Part shown: piece by piece, positions 1 through 8,695 of the stretch
Layout: every line of letters starts with the position of its first letter
How positions within the stretch are numbered: the first letter of the stretch is position 1
Assembly: GCA_026393985.1 (NCBI GenBank)
Contig: JAPKZB010000055.1
Coordinates: forward strand, 1 to 64,000
Reading direction: 5' to 3'
From: Acidobacteriota bacterium
GTDB taxonomy: Bacteria > Acidobacteriota > Terriglobia > Bryobacterales > Bryobacteraceae
Length of the DNA stretch: 64,000 nucleotides
Made by a program: the position numbers and the translations under genes
Notes under the pieces: generated by a model
What the model was told of the DNA's origin: nothing
Database searches by the model: none
Seen by the model: the letters and a program-made list of their open reading frames with translations, nothing else

Positions 1-161
1 TCGGCTTCCCGTTTGGCAAGTTCCTGAGCAAGGGCGGTTTCGACGAAACGCCGTTCGACGCCGAGATGGCGCAGGAGGTGATCGATCGATTCCAGTTGCG
101 AGCGAAACCGACGATATTCGAGGTTGCCGAGGACGGTGGGGACGAAGGGTCGCAGATCGTC
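1..161 (-). CDS. Partial frame, possibly transposase N-terminal part
   Basis: An open minus-strand frame runs off the left edge of the window. It is bounded upstream by an in-frame TAA at 162-164 and has no ATG or GTG, only a CTG at 153-155, so the start is unclear. The protein begins DLRPFVPTVLGNLEYRRF and continues with an amphipathic helical stretch (QLESIDHLLRHLGVE). This vaguely recalls the N-terminal region of some transposases, but I cannot name the family. A second transposase-like scrap follows at 325-381, so this may be decayed mobile DNA. Confidence 0.3.
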
Positions 162-324
162 TTAGCAGGGGAGGAGAGAGGAGGCTGGAAGGGGGAGGGT
201 GGCGGTCACACGATATTATGACTGGCTTCTTTGCTTACCCTTCCTCTTTTTTGCCGCTTATGAAAATACCATAATAGACTTCAGGTCCCAGCGAAACGTG
301 GCTCACAGAAGTTCTGGACGGACT

Positions 325-381
325 CTAGCTCACCCAGCCGGCGAGGGAGATCAACAGGAAGCGGAACAGGTCCAGGGCCTT
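325..381 (-). pseudogene. Transposase/integrase N-terminal remnant
   Basis: The minus-strand frame reads DLFRFLLISLAGWV and then hits TAG at 325-327. From memory this hydrophobic stretch matches the extreme N-terminus of rve-type (integrase core) transposases common in Acidobacteria, where it is followed by a Gln-rich helix. Here nothing of the rest remains, and a CTG stands where an ATG would be expected. I read it as the broken end of an insertion sequence. It is very short, so chance similarity cannot be excluded. Confidence 0.3.
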
Positions 382-568
382 TGACCCCGGGTCATCTCAT
401 GATCGACAACGCCAGGGATTATCTCCCACTGTTTCAGATAGATCGAGTTTCGCGGGGCCCGCTCGGATTTGTGTGCGGTCGCAATTCGGGGCACGAGCCC
501 CGGCGTGAAGGTCAGCAAGATAGCTGGCTTTTTCTGCCGACGCTGATATTGAATTAACAGGATTGGCG
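382..568. other. Intergenic stretch, nothing recognised
   Basis: Between the transposase scrap and the stop codon of the glycosyltransferase I see no convincing gene, hairpin or repeat. The GC content is lower than in the flanking genes, which fits non-coding or decayed DNA. Confidence 0.4.
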
Positions 569-1324
569 CTAGCGCGACCGGTAGAGCCGGCACAACTGCA
601 CGAACGTGGTCGCCAGCGATTTCACCCGGAAGAACTGCGACCGCCCGTGCAGGCGGGGATAGTGACGCACCGGCAGTTCCACCACCTCCATCCCCGAACG
701 TTCGAGCAGCTTCACCAACTCCACGCAAATCGTCCCGCTCGACGAGCGCAGTGGCCTCTGCTCCAGCAGCGAGCGGCGGAAGACGCGGAAGTCGCAATCG
801 ATATCGCGCAGTCGGACACGGAATAAAAAGCGAGCAAACTGGTTATACACCGCCCCAATCACCTTCCGGTGCCAAGGATCCTGCCGGGCGATCTTGTAGC
901 CGTTCACCAGCCCCACCCCCGGCCCCACCACCTCAAGCAGCGGACCCAGATCCCCCACATCGTACTGCCCGTCTCCATCCGTATAGAAGATGAAGTCCTT
1001 GGTCGCGGCGGCAAACCCCGTGCGCAGCGCACCCCCATATCCCCGGTTCTCCGGATGAGTGATCACCCGCAGGAGCGGACCATACTGCTCCTGCAACTGT
1101 GCCAAAACTTCGCCCGTATTGTCCGCGCTACCGTCGTTGACCACAATCACTTCAAAATCGTCCACCAACTCGCCCAACACGTAAAAGGCTTTGCCGATCA
1201 GGGCAGGAAGCGAGGGCGCGTCATTATAAGCGGGGAAAAACGCACTTACGCCGTGCGCGAAACGTCGCGGGTTCGGATTGATCACGAGCGGGCGAACAGT
1301 CTCAGGCTTCAGCGCAAAGGACAT
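569..1324 (-). CDS. Family 2 glycosyltransferase (dolichol-phosphate mannosyltransferase-like)
   Basis: A GT-A fold transferase of 251 residues, probably transferring a sugar from a nucleotide sugar to a lipid phosphate or polysaccharide precursor at the inner membrane face. FFPAYNDA starts the Rossmann-like part at about residue 29, DGSADNT at 64-70 is the nucleotide-binding loop, and DGDGQYD at 116-122 holds the metal-binding DXD. DIDCDFRVFRR in the C-terminal half is typical of DPM1/DPG-like members. No trailing membrane helices are present, so it is the short soluble form. It lies 66 bp downstream of the response-regulator gene on the same strand and could be co-transcribed with it. Acceptor unknown. 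Confidence 0.85.
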   Translation of the reverse strand: MSFALKPETVRPLVINPNPRRFAHGVSAFFPAYNDAPSLPALIGKAFYVLGELVDDFEVIVVNDGSADNTGEVLAQLQEQYGPLLRVITHPENRGYGGALRTGFAAATKDFIFYTDGDGQYDVGDLGPLLEVVGPGVGLVNGYKIARQDPWHRKVIGAVYNQFARFLFRVRLRDIDCDFRVFRRSLLEQRPLRSSSGTICVELVKLLERSGMEVVELPVRHYPRLHGRSQFFRVKSLATTFVQLCRLYRSR

Positions 1325-1390
1325 CCCATAACGATAACGAACGAAAGGTTACGCCGTCTATACTGCTTTTTCTGTAAAGAAATATTAAAC

Positions 1391-2026
1391 TCACGACACG
1401 ATCCCGCGCCGTACGGCGCTCAGCACTAGTTCGGCGGCGCTCCGTACCCCCATCTTCTCCATCACTCTGGCCCGATGGGTTTCGACGGTGTGCAAACTGA
1501 GCCCCAGTTGATAGGCGATCTCTTTGTTGCTATTTCCCTCGGCCAGAAGTTGATAGATGTGACGCTCCCGGTCTGTTAGTCGCTCATACCGGTCATCCAC
1601 CGGGTCCTCCGGCTTGCGGAGGCGAAGAAAACGATCGACCTCGGGACTGAAAAAACGGCGTCCACGGCGAACCTCAAGAATCGCGGTGATCAGTTCCTCT
1701 TCCACGCAGTCCTTTAAAACGTAGCCACTGGCCCCTTCCCGTACCGCCCGGAGCACGTAGCGCTCATCGGCATGCATGCTGAGCATCACTACGGCCAGCC
1801 GCGGAAAGCTGCGGCGCAGTTGGGTTAAAGCCTCCAGTCCGTTCAGACTCTTCATTCCGACGTCGAGCAGCACGAGATCCAGTCCGTGGGTGTGGGCCAG
1901 CGTCACCGCTTCGACACCGCTGCTCGCTTCGGCCACAACCTGCAAGCCCGGATGAGTCTCCAGGATGCGGCGTAACCCCTGGCGAACCAGCGCATGATCA
2001 TCAGCCAGCAGGATGCGATGCAACAT
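1391..2026 (-). CDS. NarL/LuxR-family response regulator
   Basis: DNA-binding response regulator of 211 residues. The receiver domain has the acidic pair at residues 9-10, the phospho-acceptor Asp55 in LVLLDVGM and the conserved Lys105 in GYVLKD. A LuxR-type helix-turn-helix occupies about residues 147-205, with LTDRERHIYQLLAEG and the recognition helix around HTVETHRARVMEKMGV. Its ATG overlaps the stop of the kinase gene by one base (TGATG), so the two are translationally coupled and form a cognate pair. Targets are unknown; the adjacent glycosyltransferase is one candidate. Confidence 0.92.
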   Translation of the reverse strand: MLHRILLADDHALVRQGLRRILETHPGLQVVAEASSGVEAVTLAHTHGLDLVLLDVGMKSLNGLEALTQLRRSFPRLAVVMLSMHADERYVLRAVREGASGYVLKDCVEEELITAILEVRRGRRFFSPEVDRFLRLRKPEDPVDDRYERLTDRERHIYQLLAEGNSNKEIAYQLGLSLHTVETHRARVMEKMGVRSAAELVLSAVRRGIVS

Positions 2027-3336
2027 CAGGAGTAGGTCTCCGAGGGGTGGGTCTTTTCCACCGGGATCTGCACCAGAATGCGGGCCCCCGTTCCGGGCCG
2101 CGACTCCACCAACACTGTCCCGCCGAGCTTTTGCGCCCGCTCTTTTATTCCGAGAATGCCCGTACCCTGCCTAGGAAGCCCACGGTCGCTCAAGGAGAAT
2201 CCCACCCCGTCGTCGAGCACCTCTAACTGCAACCGCTCTCCCTCCTGACCGAGAATGACGCGCACATTCGACGCCCCCGAGTACTTCTCGCAGTTATGCA
2301 ACGCCTCCTGCGCAATGCGGAAAACGCAGGTTTTCGCCTCATCCGAAAGATCTTCGCCAACCTCGGCACCGGAAAACTCGGTCCGGATGCCGGACCGCCG
2401 GCCGAAGTCCTCCAACTGCCACTGCAGCGCCGCACCCAGCCCCAGATCGTCGAGCAGGCTCGGCCGAAGCAGCAACGAGATGTCCCGCACCATGCGAAGG
2501 GTGCGTTCGGCGAGCTCGCGGGCGCGGATGAGCCGGGTGCGCGCTTCACCAACCGCCAACAACGACATCGCGTGCGAGATCTCCATCCGCAAAGCCGTCA
2601 ACGACTGCCCCACTTCGTCATGGAGCTCGCGCGACAACGAGCGCCGCTCTTCCTCCTGAATCTCCAGCAACCGCGCCGAAAGCCGCTCTAACTCCCGCGA
2701 ATGAATCTGGCGCTCGCTCTCGTTCCGGCTCGCAATCCGCAGACTCAGGAACGCCACCGCCAAGCCGACCGTCAGCGAGGCTCCCAGCAGAAAAACCAAC
2801 GTACGCGATGCCTCGGAGCGTTCGGCCAGAAAGCGATCTTGCGCCTCCATCAGTTCCTTGCGCCCCTGATTGCGGAACTCCTCAATCAAAGAAAGCGCCG
2901 AAAGCCGCCGGGGAACCAGGACCTCCGTGATGTAGGATCGCGGCTGACCAGGCGCCGCGCGCAGTTCCCGCAGCCAGACCTGAAACTCAGCATCCACCCG
3001 CAGCGCCCCCATGAGCTCCTCATCCAGGTGCCGGAGTTTCCCCAAAGCAAGGTTGCCTTGGCCTTCCAAATCGCCCAGAGAGAGCGAAAGCTGTTCCCGC
3101 CCGGCCGCGTTGGGCGAAATGAAATAGTCACGCGAGGCAATTCCGGCCACCCAGATCACCCGTCGAAACGCGGCAACCGCGTCTTCTATGGCCACAAACC
3201 GATGATAAGCGGCCTGCTGCGCCGCCCCGCCCGCCGCTTGCAACTGCAGAGCCTCCCACGCCGAAGCCGCCAGCAGGATCAGGATCGCGGCAAAGCCGCC
3301 GCCGAGGACATGCAAGCTATGGAACGACCGTTTCAT
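2026..3336 (-). CDS. Membrane sensor histidine kinase, HisKA_3 (NarX/DegS) class
   Basis: Sensor kinase of 436 residues partnering the NarL-type regulator that it overlaps by one base. A first membrane helix lies at about residues 8-28, followed by a roughly 150-residue extracytoplasmic helical region (CHASE3-like in look) and a second helix near 180-203. The dimerisation/phosphorylation box is LSRELHDEVGQSL, His being the phospho-site. The ATPase domain ends with DDGVGF and GTGILGIKERAQKLGG. I chose the ATG at 3334-3336 over a TTG two codons upstream. Two direct 10-bp repeats (3346-3355, 3358-3367) lie just upstream and may bind a regulator. Confidence 0.9.
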   Translation of the reverse strand: MKRSFHSLHVLGGGFAAILILLAASAWEALQLQAAGGAAQQAAYHRFVAIEDAVAAFRRVIWVAGIASRDYFISPNAAGREQLSLSLGDLEGQGNLALGKLRHLDEELMGALRVDAEFQVWLRELRAAPGQPRSYITEVLVPRRLSALSLIEEFRNQGRKELMEAQDRFLAERSEASRTLVFLLGASLTVGLAVAFLSLRIASRNESERQIHSRELERLSARLLEIQEEERRSLSRELHDEVGQSLTALRMEISHAMSLLAVGEARTRLIRARELAERTLRMVRDISLLLRPSLLDDLGLGAALQWQLEDFGRRSGIRTEFSGAEVGEDLSDEAKTCVFRIAQEALHNCEKYSGASNVRVILGQEGERLQLEVLDDGVGFSLSDRGLPRQGTGILGIKERAQKLGGTVLVESRPGTGARILVQIPVEKTHPSETYS

Positions 3337-3345
3337 CGGCAATCT

Positions 3346-3367
3346 CTTCTTCTATCCCTTCTTCTAT
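3346..3367. repeat. Tandem 10-bp repeat upstream of the kinase gene
   Basis: The motif cttcttctat occurs at 3346-3355 and 3358-3367, a 12-bp period. It sits between the kinase start codon and its probable promoter. Direct repeats about one helical turn apart are common in response-regulator binding sites, so autoregulation is possible; it could equally be low-complexity pyrimidine sequence. Confidence 0.35.
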
Positions 3368-3496
3368 AGAGTATCCTCCCCAGGCCACCCGCATCTCGCA
3401 GCCTACCTGATTTGCCGTACTGCCGGAGCACGGCGCCCTCGGCCTGCGTCCGCATCGCCCGCGGCAGACAGCCACCCGCCCCAGGCAACTCCACGG

Positions 3497-4633
3497 TTAA
3501 TCCATCCATGCTCCGGCCAGCCCCTCCCGGTCAAAAACCACCCCCAACCCCGGCCGCTCCGGCAACACATAGTTGGGCCCGTCCATCTGAATCGGTTCAG
3601 CCAGAAACCGGTTGGCCACTTCGAGAACCCGCGGGTTGTACTCACACAGTCCGCCATTCGGCAGCGCCGCCGCCACATGCACCGCCGCCAGAATCTGCGG
3701 CGCCAGCGCAATACTCACGTGCGGCACCAACCGCTTGGCCAGCTTACCGATCGCCACCGACTCCGTGATCCCGCACCGCCCCAGGTCCGGCTGCAGCACC
3801 CCGGCCAGCCCCTGCCAGGGCCGCAACTCATAACGCGTCCGGTAACTCTCCCCCAACGCCAGCGGCGAACGCGCCCCGGCCACCCACTGCGCATGCGCCT
3901 CGATATCCTCGGGCGGAAACGGACACTCCATCCACTCCAAATCCAGCTCCTGCCCGGCGCCGGCCGGCAGATGCCACAGCGCGTCCACCGCAAACCGCAC
4001 GCCCGGAAAAGCCGACTGGAACAACCGGATGCGCCGCTCCAACTCCGGCCACGACTCTTCGAGATAGACCTTGAAAAGGCGAAATCCCCGCTCGACATAA
4101 TCGCCAATAAACGCCAACCGCTCCTCGTCGGTGGCCCCCGCCACCCCGGACACATACGCCGGAACGCGCCCCACCCCGCCGCCCAGCATCCGGGCCACCG
4201 GTTGACCAGCCAGTTGGCCGGCCAGGTCCCAAAGCGCCAGGTCCACCCCCGCCATCGCGTCTAATTGATAGCCGCCCGTTTGCCCACGGACGCGCATCGT
4301 GTTGTAGAGCAGCTCCCGAATCTCGCTAATCTCCGCCGCCGTCCCCGCAAACGGGCGGCCAGCCAGCAAGGGAGCAAACAACAGCTCGATAATCGTGCAA
4401 GCCACCTCTGGTGCCAGCGGCGCCTGCGCCTCCCCCCAGCCCGTCATGCCGTTGGAAAGGTCCACCCGCACCAGCGCCGTCTCAAAGTCCACCGGATAGA
4501 GCACCGGGTACGCTGTCGACCAGCGGTAGCGACCCTCCCCGCTCACCCCGGTCGGCGAACCCGCCAAGCCGCGGGCCGACTGCCCGTCGCGCGGCACTCG
4601 TACGGCAATCGCCCTGATTTTCTCAATGCGCAT
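3497..4633 (-). CDS. Mandelate racemase/muconate lactonizing enzyme family protein
   Basis: Enolase-superfamily enzyme of 378 residues, most likely a sugar-acid (aldonate) dehydratase or epimerase acting through abstraction of the alpha proton of a carboxylate. Seen in the sequence: an N-terminal capping domain, a barrel with the FKVYLE lysine, metal ligands in FAVDALW, WMECPF and LALGES, then LQPDLGRCGGIT-like QPDLGRCG and a C-terminal SIALAPQ segment. The ATG at 4631-4633 starts MRIEKIRAI, the usual N-terminus; the frame is open further upstream but that part overlaps the divergent regulator. It forms a divergent pair with the GntR gene 37 bp away, which probably controls it. Confidence 0.85.
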   Translation of the reverse strand: MRIEKIRAIAVRVPRDGQSARGLAGSPTGVSGEGRYRWSTAYPVLYPVDFETALVRVDLSNGMTGWGEAQAPLAPEVACTIIELLFAPLLAGRPFAGTAAEISEIRELLYNTMRVRGQTGGYQLDAMAGVDLALWDLAGQLAGQPVARMLGGGVGRVPAYVSGVAGATDEERLAFIGDYVERGFRLFKVYLEESWPELERRIRLFQSAFPGVRFAVDALWHLPAGAGQELDLEWMECPFPPEDIEAHAQWVAGARSPLALGESYRTRYELRPWQGLAGVLQPDLGRCGITESVAIGKLAKRLVPHVSIALAPQILAAVHVAAALPNGGLCEYNPRVLEVANRFLAEPIQMDGPNYVLPERPGLGVVFDREGLAGAWMD

Positions 4634-4646
4634 GAGATCTCCAAAT

Positions 4647-4658
4647 GTTGATAATAAC
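4647..4658. promoter_or_regulatory. Candidate GntR operator between divergent genes
   Basis: In the 37-bp gap between the dehydratase and the regulator the sequence GTTGATAATAAC is an imperfect palindrome (GTT..TA..AAC, 8 of 12 symmetric). It is the only AT-rich dyad there and is in the right place for an FCD-type GntR protein to control both genes. Inference from position and symmetry only. Confidence 0.4.
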
Positions 4659-4670
4659 GGTAGTAACCGA

Positions 4671-5444
4671 ATGAAACTTCGCCGACTTACCCGGAAACGC
4701 GCCACCGACGAGGTGTACGAAGCCCTGCGCGATGCCATTCTTACCCGGGGTTTCAAGCCTGGGGAGCGCTTGCAGGTCGAAGAGATCGCCGAAAAACTCG
4801 GCGTCTCCCTCACCCCGGTGCGCCACTCCGTCCAGCGCCTGTGCACCGAAGGGTTGATTGAAATCCGCCCCCGCTCCGGCACCTTCGTCGCTACGTTGAC
4901 CGTCGAGGACATCCAATCGACCTTCGAAGTCCGCTGCGCCCTCGAATGCCTGGCCGCCGAACTGGCCATTCCGCGCCTGTCCCGCGCCATGGAAGCGGAG
5001 TTTGACGAACTGCTCGCCCTGCTGCGCCAACCCGTCGCCCACGAAGAGTCGCTGCGCCTGCACGAAGAGGCCAACAGCGACCTGCACCAGACCCTGCTGC
5101 AGGCGGCGGGCAACAAACGGCTCGAAGAGGTCTACGCCGGGCTGAACGCCCATCTGACCATCGCCCGCATCCACGCCTCGGAGAGCCGCAAAACCGAAAC
5201 GCCGTTTCAAAGTAAAGAATGGCTGGCGCGATTCGCCCAGGAGCAGGGCGAACACGAAGAGATTGTCGCCGCCTTGAAAGCGAAACATGTCCAGCGCGCC
5301 CAAGAGTGCCTGCGGAAACATATCTACCGCGCTAAGGATGCGATGATTGCGTCGTTTGCAGCGGTGTCCGCACCAGCCACCGGACGATCAGGTAAGAAAT
5401 CGGGTGCAGCAGCCCCATCAAAACGAAAACGCTCGCGTAGCTGA
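4671..5444 (+). CDS. GntR family regulator, FadR/FCD subfamily
   Basis: Transcriptional regulator of 257 residues. The winged helix at about 8-75 contains ATDEVYEALRDAILTRGF and the recognition region VSLTPVRHSVQRLCTEGLIE; the FCD effector domain follows, starting near TFEVRCALECLAAELA and including LHEEANSDLHQTLL, typical of carboxylate-sensing members. The start at 4671 (MKLRRLTRKRA) avoids overlap with the divergent dehydratase gene; an ATG at 4626 is possible but overlaps it. The basic C-terminal tail (KKSGAAAPSKRKRSRS) lies in 113 bp that also encode the end of the convergent transporter gene. Likely a repressor of the sugar-acid genes around it. Confidence 0.88.
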   Translation: MKLRRLTRKRATDEVYEALRDAILTRGFKPGERLQVEEIAEKLGVSLTPVRHSVQRLCTEGLIEIRPRSGTFVATLTVEDIQSTFEVRCALECLAAELAIPRLSRAMEAEFDELLALLRQPVAHEESLRLHEEANSDLHQTLLQAAGNKRLEEVYAGLNAHLTIARIHASESRKTETPFQSKEWLARFAQEQGEHEEIVAALKAKHVQRAQECLRKHIYRAKDAMIASFAAVSAPATGRSGKKSGAAAPSKRKRSRS

Positions 5445-6537
5445 AGTGCACCACCATCCAGCCGGTCAGCGCCGTGAAAATCGTCCCGCCCATCCCGTTG
5501 CCAAAGGCGAGTAAGCCGGCCACCGTACCCACCACCTCCCGCGGGTAGATGTCGTTGGTCAGAGTTGCCTGATTGGTCTTCCATCCCATGTGCGCAAACG
5601 TGACGATGCAAATCAAGGCGAGCGATACCGTCCGGCTCTCGACAAACCCCACGGCCATCGAAAGCGGCATCAACGCAGCAAAAGGAAGCATCCACGCCCG
5701 GCGGGCCTCCACCGGACTCCAACCGCGGCGAATCAACTGACCGGAGAGCCATCCGCCCGCCAGGCTGCCCGCGTCCGCCGTCAGATACGGTACCCAGGCC
5801 AGCATGCCCATCTCCGCCATCGTGAAGCCGCGCTGGTCCACCAGGTACTTGGGCAGCCAAAACAGATAAAACCACCACACGGGGTCGGAGAAAAAACGAG
5901 CCGCCAATAAACCCCACGTCTGCCGGTAACGCAACATCTCGGTCCATTGCCGCCGCGGACCTTCCGGTAGCGGCAGCGCCTCCGCGCGCCGGGTGACCAG
6001 CAACCAGGGAATCAGCCAGAACAGCCCCAGGGCGCCCGTCGCCAGAAACGCCATCCGCCAGCCGTAATGAGACGCCAGCACCGTCACCATCGGCGGGGCC
6101 ACCACGGCGCCTACGCTCGCCCCGGCCTGGATCAATCCATTGATAAACGCCCGGTCCTTGGGCGCGTACCACTCCGAGACGCCCTTGAACGCCGCCATGA
6201 AGTTGCCGCTCTCCCCGGCGCCCAGCAGGAACCGGAAAGCGCCCAGCGACCATGGCCCCCGCACCAAGGCGTGCAGGCTGTTGGCCGCGCTCCACCAGAC
6301 CATGAACAAACCCAACGAAAAGCGCGTACCCCACCGGTCGACAAGAAACCCCGACCCGGCGTACATCAATGTGTAAGCGGCCAGAAACGCCGTCAGAATG
6401 TTCGAGTACTGCTGGTCGGAGATGCCCAGCTCTTTGGTCAGCGTCGGCGCCAGGACGGACAACGTCTGCCGGTCGATGTAGTTGATCACCGTCGACAGAA
6501 ACAGCAGGGTCGCAACGCCCCAGTGCCACGAAGACAT
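5332..6537 (-). CDS. MFS sugar-acid transporter (hexuronate/ExuT-like)
   Basis: Inner-membrane major facilitator of 401 residues with about 12 hydrophobic helices, resembling the anion:cation symporter (ACS) family. The N-terminus has the signature INYIDRQTLSVLAPTL, as in ExuT and galactonate carriers, and the loop 2-3 signature reads GFLVDRWGTRFSLG. It follows the aldolase gene by 2 bp on the same strand, so both are surely one transcript. Substrate is inferred from neighbours to be a uronate or aldonate. Its last 113 bp overlap the convergent GntR gene. Confidence 0.87.
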   Translation of the reverse strand: MSSWHWGVATLLFLSTVINYIDRQTLSVLAPTLTKELGISDQQYSNILTAFLAAYTLMYAGSGFLVDRWGTRFSLGLFMVWWSAANSLHALVRGPWSLGAFRFLLGAGESGNFMAAFKGVSEWYAPKDRAFINGLIQAGASVGAVVAPPMVTVLASHYGWRMAFLATGALGLFWLIPWLLVTRRAEALPLPEGPRRQWTEMLRYRQTWGLLAARFFSDPVWWFYLFWLPKYLVDQRGFTMAEMGMLAWVPYLTADAGSLAGGWLSGQLIRRGWSPVEARRAWMLPFAALMPLSMAVGFVESRTVSLALICIVTFAHMGWKTNQATLTNDIYPREVVGTVAGLLAFGNGMGGTIFTALTGWMVVHFSYASVFVLMGLLHPISYLIVRWLVRTPLQTTQSSHP

Positions 6538-6539
6538 CC

Positions 6540-7442
6540 CTAGACCGCCACGCCAGTCCGGATGCGTTCCCGCAGGAACTGGAGTTCAGCCAGCGAAACC
6601 GCGTCGAGCGAAGCGGTCGGATGCCGCACCCGCGCCGTGGCGATGATCCCCTCGGCCACCAGGTTGTGCTTCATCGCCGAAACGCCCATCCCCGGCTGCA
6701 GCTCAAAACGCAGCAGCGGCAGAATCCGCTCAAACTCCTGCCACGCCCCGGCCACGTCATCGGCCTCCAGCCGGTTCCAAATGGTCACCAACTCCCGCGT
6801 CAGGTCGCTGCCCGGCATCTGCCCGCGGGCGCCGCGCTGATACTCTTCAATAAAAAACTGACAGTTCAGCCCGCCAAACAACGTCAGCGACTCCCCCGCC
6901 ACCGCATGCAAAGCCGAGGTCTTCGGCGCGGTCGGCGGTGCCTCGACTTTGACCAGTTGCACGTGCTCGAGTTCCCGGCCCATGCGCGCCAGCAGCGGCA
7001 CCGGCAGCGGCACCTGCGTCAGCAGCGGCGCGTCCTGCACCATGATCGGAATCGAAACGGCGCGCGAAATCTCGCCAAAGTAGTGCATCAGGCCGTCGCC
7101 GTCGGTCTTGAGATAGTAAGGCGGCAGGATCATCAGCCCATCGGCGCCCAGATCCTCCATCTCCTTTGACAGCGCCACGGCCGCATCGGTCCCCGTATGT
7201 CCCGACGAGGCGATCAGCGGCACTTGCGGCCCGGCCTCGCGCCGGATCAGTTTCATCAGCGCAATCCGCTCCTCCGTCGACAGCGTATAGCCCTCGCTGG
7301 CATTGCCGAACAGGCCCAACCCGTGCGCCCCTTGGTCGAGCAGGTAATGGACCAGGCGGGTCTGGCTGGCATAATCCACCTCGCCGCGGTCGTCAAAAGT
7401 GGTACACAGGATCGGGAAAACCCCGCGGAGTGGCTGCTGCAT
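6540..7442 (-). CDS. DapA-family aldolase (dihydrodipicolinate synthase family)
   Basis: TIM-barrel class I aldolase/dehydratase of 300 residues. The phosphate/carboxylate-binding loop reads LFGNASEGYTLS (near residues 43-54), the region around SSGHTGT follows, and the Schiff-base Lys is the one in VQLVKVEAPPT. With a dehydratase, a uronate carrier and a GntR regulator next door, cleavage of a 2-keto-3-deoxy sugar acid is more likely than lysine synthesis. First gene of the operon with the MFS carrier. An AT-rich stretch upstream (minus strand, TATGATATAAAA at about 7452-7463) is a likely promoter, implying a short leader. Confidence 0.85.
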   Translation of the reverse strand: MQQPLRGVFPILCTTFDDRGEVDYASQTRLVHYLLDQGAHGLGLFGNASEGYTLSTEERIALMKLIRREAGPQVPLIASSGHTGTDAAVALSKEMEDLGADGLMILPPYYLKTDGDGLMHYFGEISRAVSIPIMVQDAPLLTQVPLPVPLLARMGRELEHVQLVKVEAPPTAPKTSALHAVAGESLTLFGGLNCQFFIEEYQRGARGQMPGSDLTRELVTIWNRLEADDVAGAWQEFERILPLLRFELQPGMGVSAMKHNLVAEGIIATARVRHPTASLDAVSLAELQFLRERIRTGVAV

Positions 7443-7559
7443 TCTGAAATTTTATATCATACGATGGGCTCGCGCACCCGGGCCCGCCTAGGCCCCGCCC
7501 TGGCCTTTCCTCCGGCAGCCGCCGCACGCCGACGACCTTCCCCGGACTCGTCAGTCCCA

Positions 7560-8640
7560 ATAGCATTGATCAACACACCGCCAGCGTGTTTCGCCCACTG
7601 GTCACGCTCGAACATTCGGCCGACACGCGGCACGGCGCGTTCTCGAGCGTGTGGGCATCGCTCAGCGGCATCGACTGCGCGGCATTGCCGTCCCAATACA
7701 GGAAGCGCAGATTACCCGGTTTGTAGTAGGCGACAGAGCAGGCCCGAGCGCCTTCAACCGCCGCATTGGTCAGCGCCCACACGGTCTCTGAATGCCCTCC
7801 GTGGAGCCCGGTTCCTCGTAGCGTTACGGGGTGGAGTTCGGTCAGCGCATCGGACCAGCCGGTAGCCACGCCGTCATCGCGAACCAGGTCGCCCCCCCGG
7901 GTGCAAGAAGGTGAAGGGGAACAGTTGGGAGATCCCCGAGGTTACAAACGAAGCCGTGCCGGTGGTGACCGGAGCCATGGGGCCCACGCGGCGAATGCGG
8001 TGGGGGTTCGTGACGGCGATCGCCAGGGCGAGCGAAATGAGCCCGCCGGGCGTGACCTGGCAAACAAGTAACCTGGCAAACAAGTATCGGTAAGCAGTCA
8101 GTTGCCGGCCGAATCAACGGCGATGCCGTTCCCGTTTGCCAGCCGGGTTGCCGTGGAGATGACGCCGCGCGGGGTCGCTCGCCCCCACCCGGCTCTGTAA
8201 CTCCCCGATGGAGAGGTTGCCGCGTCCGACACCAGACTGGTCGAACCGGCCAAGTCTGCAGCACTCGCCTGACCACCCTCTTCGGTGGCGATGTAGCCCC
8301 CCGGTACCGGCGTAGGTGGAGATGATGCCACTGGGGCAACGCGGCGCACGGGCAGGTTGCCGATTGCGGCGATGTACAAGTTCCCCGCAGCGTCGAGGGC
8401 GGGATCTCTTGTGGCTTGCTCAGGGTGGCGGTGACCGCCGTGCCTCCGTCTCCGGAGTAGCGCGGGTGCTGATGACGACGGCTGGGGTGATGCGGCGGAC
8501 TCGGAGTGCTCAACTGCACCGCGGTGGCCCGGCCATTATCACCACCGAAACCCTCCAAACCGGCGTTCGCCGCCGTTGCCATGGTGCGTTGGGCCCAAAC
8601 CTGGCTCAAGAGGCGCAACAAGAACAAAACGGCGGCGAAG
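7560..8640 (-). pseudogene. Decayed NHL-repeat extracellular protein
   Basis: No long intact frame, but minus-strand pieces in different frames read like one gene. In order: a hydrophobic leader ending LLSQVWAQ (about 8570-8630), ANAGLEGFGGDNGRAT, YSGDGGTAVTATLSKP, ALDAAGNLYIAAIGN, GIAVDSAGN, then HRIRRVG, all fragments of NHL beta-propeller repeats. Near 7570-7760 follows TLENAPCRVSAECSSV, close to a C-terminal Ig-like domain I recall from Solibacter secreted proteins. Several frameshifts, stops and deletions separate the pieces. Probably once a secreted protein of over 500 residues. Downstream of the chemoreceptor terminator. Confidence 0.7.
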
Positions 8641-8662
8641 AATGGTTCGAAGGAGAAATACC

Positions 8663-8689
8663 TTCCAGGCAGCCTAACACTGCCTGGAA
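8663..8689 (-). terminator. Perfect 10-bp stem-loop after the chemoreceptor gene
   Basis: Arms 8663-8672 and 8680-8689 (ttccaggcag and its exact complement) enclose a 7-base loop, starting 6 bp beyond the chemoreceptor stop codon. No clean T-run follows on the minus strand (only ATTTCTCC some bases later), so it is a weak intrinsic terminator or an RNA 3'-end stabiliser. Confidence 0.6.
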
Positions 8690-8695
8690 TACCAC

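Noticed and set aside
199-384. 61-codon plus-strand frame
   Set aside because: No ribosome site, no similarity, and it crosses the transposase-like remnant.
3497-5116. 539-codon version of the dehydratase
   Set aside because: The extra N-terminal 161 codons are Ser/Arg-rich, run antisense through the GntR gene, and the family starts at 4633.
7842-8627. 261-codon minus-strand frame as an intact gene
   Set aside because: Only the first part matches NHL repeats; the rest is out of frame with neighbouring NHL pieces, so it is part of a pseudogene.
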